This document shows, piece after piece, positions 7,133 to 9,171 of a DNA stretch of 9,171 nt. Made by a program: the position numbers and the translations under genes. The stretch comes from Luminiphilus sp. (GTDB lineage Bacteria > Pseudomonadota > Gammaproteobacteria > Pseudomonadales > Halieaceae). The stretch is taken from the NCBI GenBank assembly GCA_028117185.1, contig JAOHHD010000035.1:1-9171 (forward strand), written 5' to 3'. Each line of letters begins with the position of its first letter. Positions within the stretch are counted from its first letter, which is position 1. The notes under the pieces are model-generated. The model made no database searches, was not told the origin of the DNA, and worked only from the letters and a program-made list of their open reading frames with translations.

Positions 7133-7711
7133 ATGGTGCCGCAATTATCCACTACAGACCGAGATTCACAACCACACAATGTCATTCGCTTTCACTATTT
7201 GGCAAATCAAGTGGCTAAACTCTGTTTGCTCGGTCTTTTGGCAACGTATTCCACACTGAGTGGGGGACAAGACTCCGATTTGGAGGTCCGCATCGAGCCA
7301 CTCACCGCGATCGATCAACAATTTATGACAGACCAACGAGTGCGCGTTGAGCAGCTCGCCAATCGACTAGGGCGCAATCTCTCAGGCCAACCAACACGTG
7401 ACATCGATACGCTGCAAAGACTACTCGACGATGGGCTTGTGCCGTCGACCGACACCTTGACACTCCAAGCGATGGGAGTGGTGTTTGGGGATCTGCTCGG
7501 CAACCATCTTGATATGAGCTGGGTCGTCTATCGCGATAATGCCGGTCGCTCACGCGCGCTGAGTCATCGAGATGCCGATATCGTTTTATTCCCTATGACC
7601 ATGATTTCTCGACGCCATCAGAACGGGGGCACACGTCGCCTCCAATCACTCTATGAGGAGACGGTTGCAGATATCCGTCCACTACTACCCGGTGGCAAGT
7701 GGTTGCCTTAA
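7133..7711 (+). CDS. exported DUF3806-type protein
   Basis: Predicted 192-residue protein whose C-terminal two thirds resemble the DUF3806 family as I remember it: a helical TLQRLLDDGL segment (93-102), LQAMGVVFGDLLG (111-123), then WVVYRDNAGRSRAL (130-143), and VLFPMTMISRR (151-161) with a trailing LYEE. Function of the family is unknown. Residues 26-45 form a hydrophobic stretch (AKLCLLGLLATYSTLSGG) that looks like a signal peptide or anchor after an unusually long polar N-region of about 25 residues. The ATG at 7133 is chosen because AAGGA (7119-7123) lies 9 bases upstream; the longer frame from 6974 would run antisense through dapA. An internal TTG at 7199 would give a shorter signal peptide but has no ribosome site. 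It is divergent from dapA, with 44 bases between starts. Confidence 0.8.
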   Translation: MVPQLSTTDRDSQPHNVIRFHYLANQVAKLCLLGLLATYSTLSGGQDSDLEVRIEPLTAIDQQFMTDQRVRVEQLANRLGRNLSGQPTRDIDTLQRLLDDGLVPSTDTLTLQAMGVVFGDLLGNHLDMSWVVYRDNAGRSRALSHRDADIVLFPMTMISRRHQNGGTRRLQSLYEETVADIRPLLPGGKWLP

Positions 7712-7997
7712 CAAGGGGGTGTTGAGCCGATTGATCACAGTCCTTAAACCGGTAATCGGTGATCGGTGATCGGTAATCGGTGCGCGATAGGCGACGAGTA
7801 GCATCTTCGCTAATCGAGCACAAATCGAAAGGGCTTCGACAATCATCTGCCACATCAGCACATCACAATTACGGCGGTGCACCACGCCCCGCATACGATT
7901 AAACTGTCCGCGATAAGAGGGCATCACTGAGCGAAGTGGCTCGCCGGCCAGACTCTTTTCATCAGGTTGCGGAGGGATTGTTGAGCAATACACCGTC
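7712..7997. other. 286-base spacer between the DUF3806 gene and the PPTase gene
   Basis: No gene I can support. It holds a heptanucleotide tandem repeat (7751-7782), a short hairpin GAGC-GAAGTG-GCTC (7929-7942) and a strong purine-rich site at 7971-7976. A minus-strand frame crosses the whole spacer (7685-8017), but it runs into both neighbouring genes and looks like a product of the repeat, not a gene. The PPTase promoter should lie here; I could not pick out convincing -35/-10 boxes. Confidence 0.6.
7751..7782. repeat. heptanucleotide tandem repeat (ggtratc)
   Basis: Four exact-length 7-base units: ggtaatc, ggtgatc, ggtgatc, ggtaatc (7751-7778), then a broken fifth (ggtg). The units alternate only at the fourth base (a/g). 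Seven is not a multiple of three, so the array reads through all frames (S-P-I-T-D/H-like on the minus strand), as expected of non-coding repeat. Similar heptads are common in intergenic DNA of environmental bacteria from memory; origin unknown. Confidence 0.9.
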
Positions 7998-8001
7998 ATG
8001 A
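7971..8001 (+). promoter_or_regulatory. possible six-codon leader frame coupled to the PPTase start
   Basis: GGAGGG at 7971-7976 is 21 bases from the PPTase ATG, too far to serve it directly. Four bases after it is a TTG (7981) opening a six-codon frame, L-S-N-T-P-S, that stops at TGA 7999-8001, overlapping the PPTase ATG as ATGA. This would allow termination-reinitiation. The reading is an inference; the TTG and the short spacing make it tentative. Confidence 0.3.
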
Positions 8002-8675
8002 TTTTTGATACCGTCAACCTTCCCCGCGATGACTTTCAATTAGCCCTGCGAGCAATCAAAGACTGTCAGGAACCCTGTTATCAGAGTGATTTAGATGCCG
8101 TCAGCCATGCGGTCACCTCTCGGCAACGCGAATATATCGCCGGACGAGTCCTCGCAAGAGAGTTACTGTGCCGTATCGGCGTCGACGCCGATACCATTGC
8201 ATCGGGACCCAAACGAGAACCCCTTTGGCCCTCCGGTATCGTTGGGTCCATCTCACATAACGAGCTGTTGTGTGCTGTAGTCGTCGCACAGAACTCAGTG
8301 GTCACTTCGGTGGGGATCGACATCGAGACGAACGGCCGCATCGACCGTAATCTATGGGGGCACTTATTTACCGATGCAGAAACCGAACATCTGTTGCAGC
8401 TCGAGCCAGCAGCGCAATCACGAGAAGCCACCATCTTTTTTTCAGTTAAAGAAGCGTTTTACAAATATCAGTTCCCAATGACGCAAACCTGGGTGGGATT
8501 TAAAGACGTCAGCGTTCATCAAGAGGACGCATCGTTCTATCGATTGACGGCACAGATCAACGACGCAAAAGTGGCAAACAATGTCCTTGCCGTCGTCGAG
8601 CCAGTTGGCACTGATCAGGTCATTGCCTTGGTCATTGATCAATCGCTGATCAAAGCTGCCAACAGACGCGACTGA
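7998..8675 (+). CDS. 4'-phosphopantetheinyl transferase (Sfp/EntD-type)
   Basis: Transfers the 4'-phosphopantetheine arm of CoA to a serine on carrier-protein domains. Its 225 residues suit the Sfp/EntD group, longer than the AcpS type of about 125. Visible marks are the helix AGRVLARELL (48-57), the CoA-binding stretch KREPLWPSG (72-80) with SISHN (84-88), the Mg-binding VGIDIE (105-110; D108, E110), and FFSVKEAFYK (147-156; E152 and K156 positions conserved in the family). Which carrier protein it serves is not visible: no polyketide or peptide synthase lies in the window, so a housekeeping acyl-carrier or a secondary-metabolite role are both open. The ATG at 7998 has no adjacent ribosome site; the in-frame stop upstream is at 7914-7916 with no other start between. 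It may be reached through a short upstream frame. Confidence 0.93.
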   Translation: MIFDTVNLPRDDFQLALRAIKDCQEPCYQSDLDAVSHAVTSRQREYIAGRVLARELLCRIGVDADTIASGPKREPLWPSGIVGSISHNELLCAVVVAQNSVVTSVGIDIETNGRIDRNLWGHLFTDAETEHLLQLEPAAQSREATIFFSVKEAFYKYQFPMTQTWVGFKDVSVHQEDASFYRLTAQINDAKVANNVLAVVEPVGTDQVIALVIDQSLIKAANRRD

Positions 8676-8917
8676 AACCAAGGCATAGGCTATCAATCAG
8701 GTCGCTAGAATAGTGGTCAACACGCCAAGCAATCTGAACCGCTAAAAAATGACCCATGAGATACGGCGTCACCCGCAACGATCCCAACGGTGGCAGCGTC
8801 TCATACGACCTCCCTCTGCCATTCGGTACGGAGCCGCCGTGTTGGACTAAAGCCCTCGAGCCTCGCCAAAAAAATGTCCTTACCCCGCGGCGCTGCTACC
8901 TGTCACGCTCGGCCACA
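8676..8917. other. 242-base spacer with a large palindrome
   Basis: No gene I can support; the longest plus-strand frame (ATG at 8756, 57 codons) has low-quality composition and lies on the palindrome. The spacer separates the plus-strand PPTase gene from a minus-strand partial frame, so it is a convergent junction. It contains the dyad at 8711-8849 and a run of seven A at 8868-8874 on the plus strand, which is a T-run on the minus strand. I see no clean G+C hairpin directly before either run. Confidence 0.6.
8711..8849. repeat. imperfect 139-base inverted repeat with four co-centred arms
   Basis: Four pairs of matching arms share a centre at 8780-8781: TAGT (8711-8714) with ACTA (8846-8849); CAACACG (8718-8724) with CGTGTTG (8838-8844); ATGAGA (8756-8761) with TCTCAT (8799-8804); CACC (8770-8773) with GGTG (8789-8792). 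The central loop is 15 bases. The stretches between the outer and inner pairs (31 and 33 bases) do not pair well. It could be a bidirectional transcript hairpin, a miniature element or another recombination-type site; I cannot decide. Confidence 0.6.
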
Positions 8918-9171
8918 TCATGGTAGCGGTGCACACAGCAGACACTGCACGTAGAGATGCGCGGGATCGCGCAAACTCGATACACTTTTCACGACCGGCG
9001 TAAAACTATTGGCTAGCGCCTGAAACCAAGCGCCCTTTGGCAGCACTGACTGGGTCAACGAGCGACTCAGCTCCTCTATGAAGAGACTTTCAAAGGAGGG
9101 CGGCACGCTCGTTCGTCGAGTCCGCCATTGCTCAACACCGGCGAGTGAGGCGGCCGCGGCAACAGCCTCGT
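8918..9171 (-). CDS. partial unrecognised frame, C-terminal end
   Basis: A minus-strand frame runs from the right window edge to TGA at 8918-8920, about 84 residues, with its start outside the window; a GTG at 9106 is internal to this open frame. I do not recognise it. It begins in an Ala-rich stretch (EAVAAAASLAGVEQW), passes a basic patch (RTRRTS), then has alternating polar and hydrophobic segments (SFESLFIEELSRSL, GAWFQALANSF) that look helical, and ends HLYVQCLLCAPLP. No membrane span or signal is evident. It is the longest open frame in this end piece and converges on the PPTase gene. Being a real gene rests on openness and plausible composition only, so it may be spurious. Confidence 0.4.
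   Translation of the reverse strand, partial: EAVAAAASLAGVEQWRTRRTSVPPSFESLFIEELSRSLTQSVLPKGAWFQALANSFTPVVKSVSSLRDPAHLYVQCLLCAPLP

Noticed and set aside
7751..7782. CRISPR array
   Set aside because: Units are seven bases with no spacers.
7685..8017. Minus-strand 110-codon frame across the DUF3806-PPTase spacer
   Set aside because: It overlaps the ends of both plus-strand genes, its SPIT-type residues come from the heptanucleotide repeat, and I recognise no domain in it.
8711..8849. Calling the palindrome a true integron attC site
   Set aside because: The left box has a mismatch, the mid-arms do not pair, no integrase or second site is visible, and the flanking genes converge; kept only as one hypothesis.

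Overview
The window looks like core chromosome of a gammaproteobacterium, probably free-living and outside the enterics. Three things suggest this: a Pseudomonas-type DapD C-terminus, the neighbour order dapA-bamC-metallo-beta-lactamase-fold protein (known from pseudomonads and relatives), and an RsmJ of the gammaproteobacterial type. Base composition looks close to balanced throughout. I see no transposase, integrase, phage gene, tRNA, rRNA or CRISPR array.

Layout: bases 1-1361 (+) hold the end of dapD and all of dapE, overlapping by 14 bases. Bases 1367-2032 (-) hold an unrecognised, probably membrane-anchored protein with two low-complexity repeat tracts; it lies downstream of rsmJ (2148-2930, -). 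Divergent from rsmJ, bases 2980-4373 (+) hold a small leucine-rich-repeat lipoprotein translationally coupled (ATGA) to an LpxL/HtrB-like acyltransferase. This pair converges on a compact minus-strand operon running dapA (7088-6216), bamC (6219-5188) and an MBL-fold hydrolase (5188-4391), with GTGA and TAATG junctions. Divergent from dapA, bases 7133-7711 (+) encode an exported DUF3806 protein. After a 286-base spacer with a heptanucleotide tandem repeat comes a 4'-phosphopantetheinyl transferase (7998-8675, +). The window ends with a partial minus-strand reading frame (8918 to the edge), separated from the transferase by a 242-base spacer that contains a large imperfect palindrome.

How it fits together: dapA, dapD and dapE are three steps of the succinylase branch of the diaminopimelate/lysine pathway, which feeds peptidoglycan. 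bamC, the LRR lipoprotein and the acyltransferase are envelope genes, so the region has an envelope theme. rsmJ and the PPTase are stand-alone housekeeping enzymes.

I did not find a clear new system. The most unusual signal is the 8711-8849 dyad, where four separate matching segments share one centre. After that come the unrecognised repeat-containing protein and two very short ribosome-site-plus-stop leader frames upstream of the LRR and PPTase genes.
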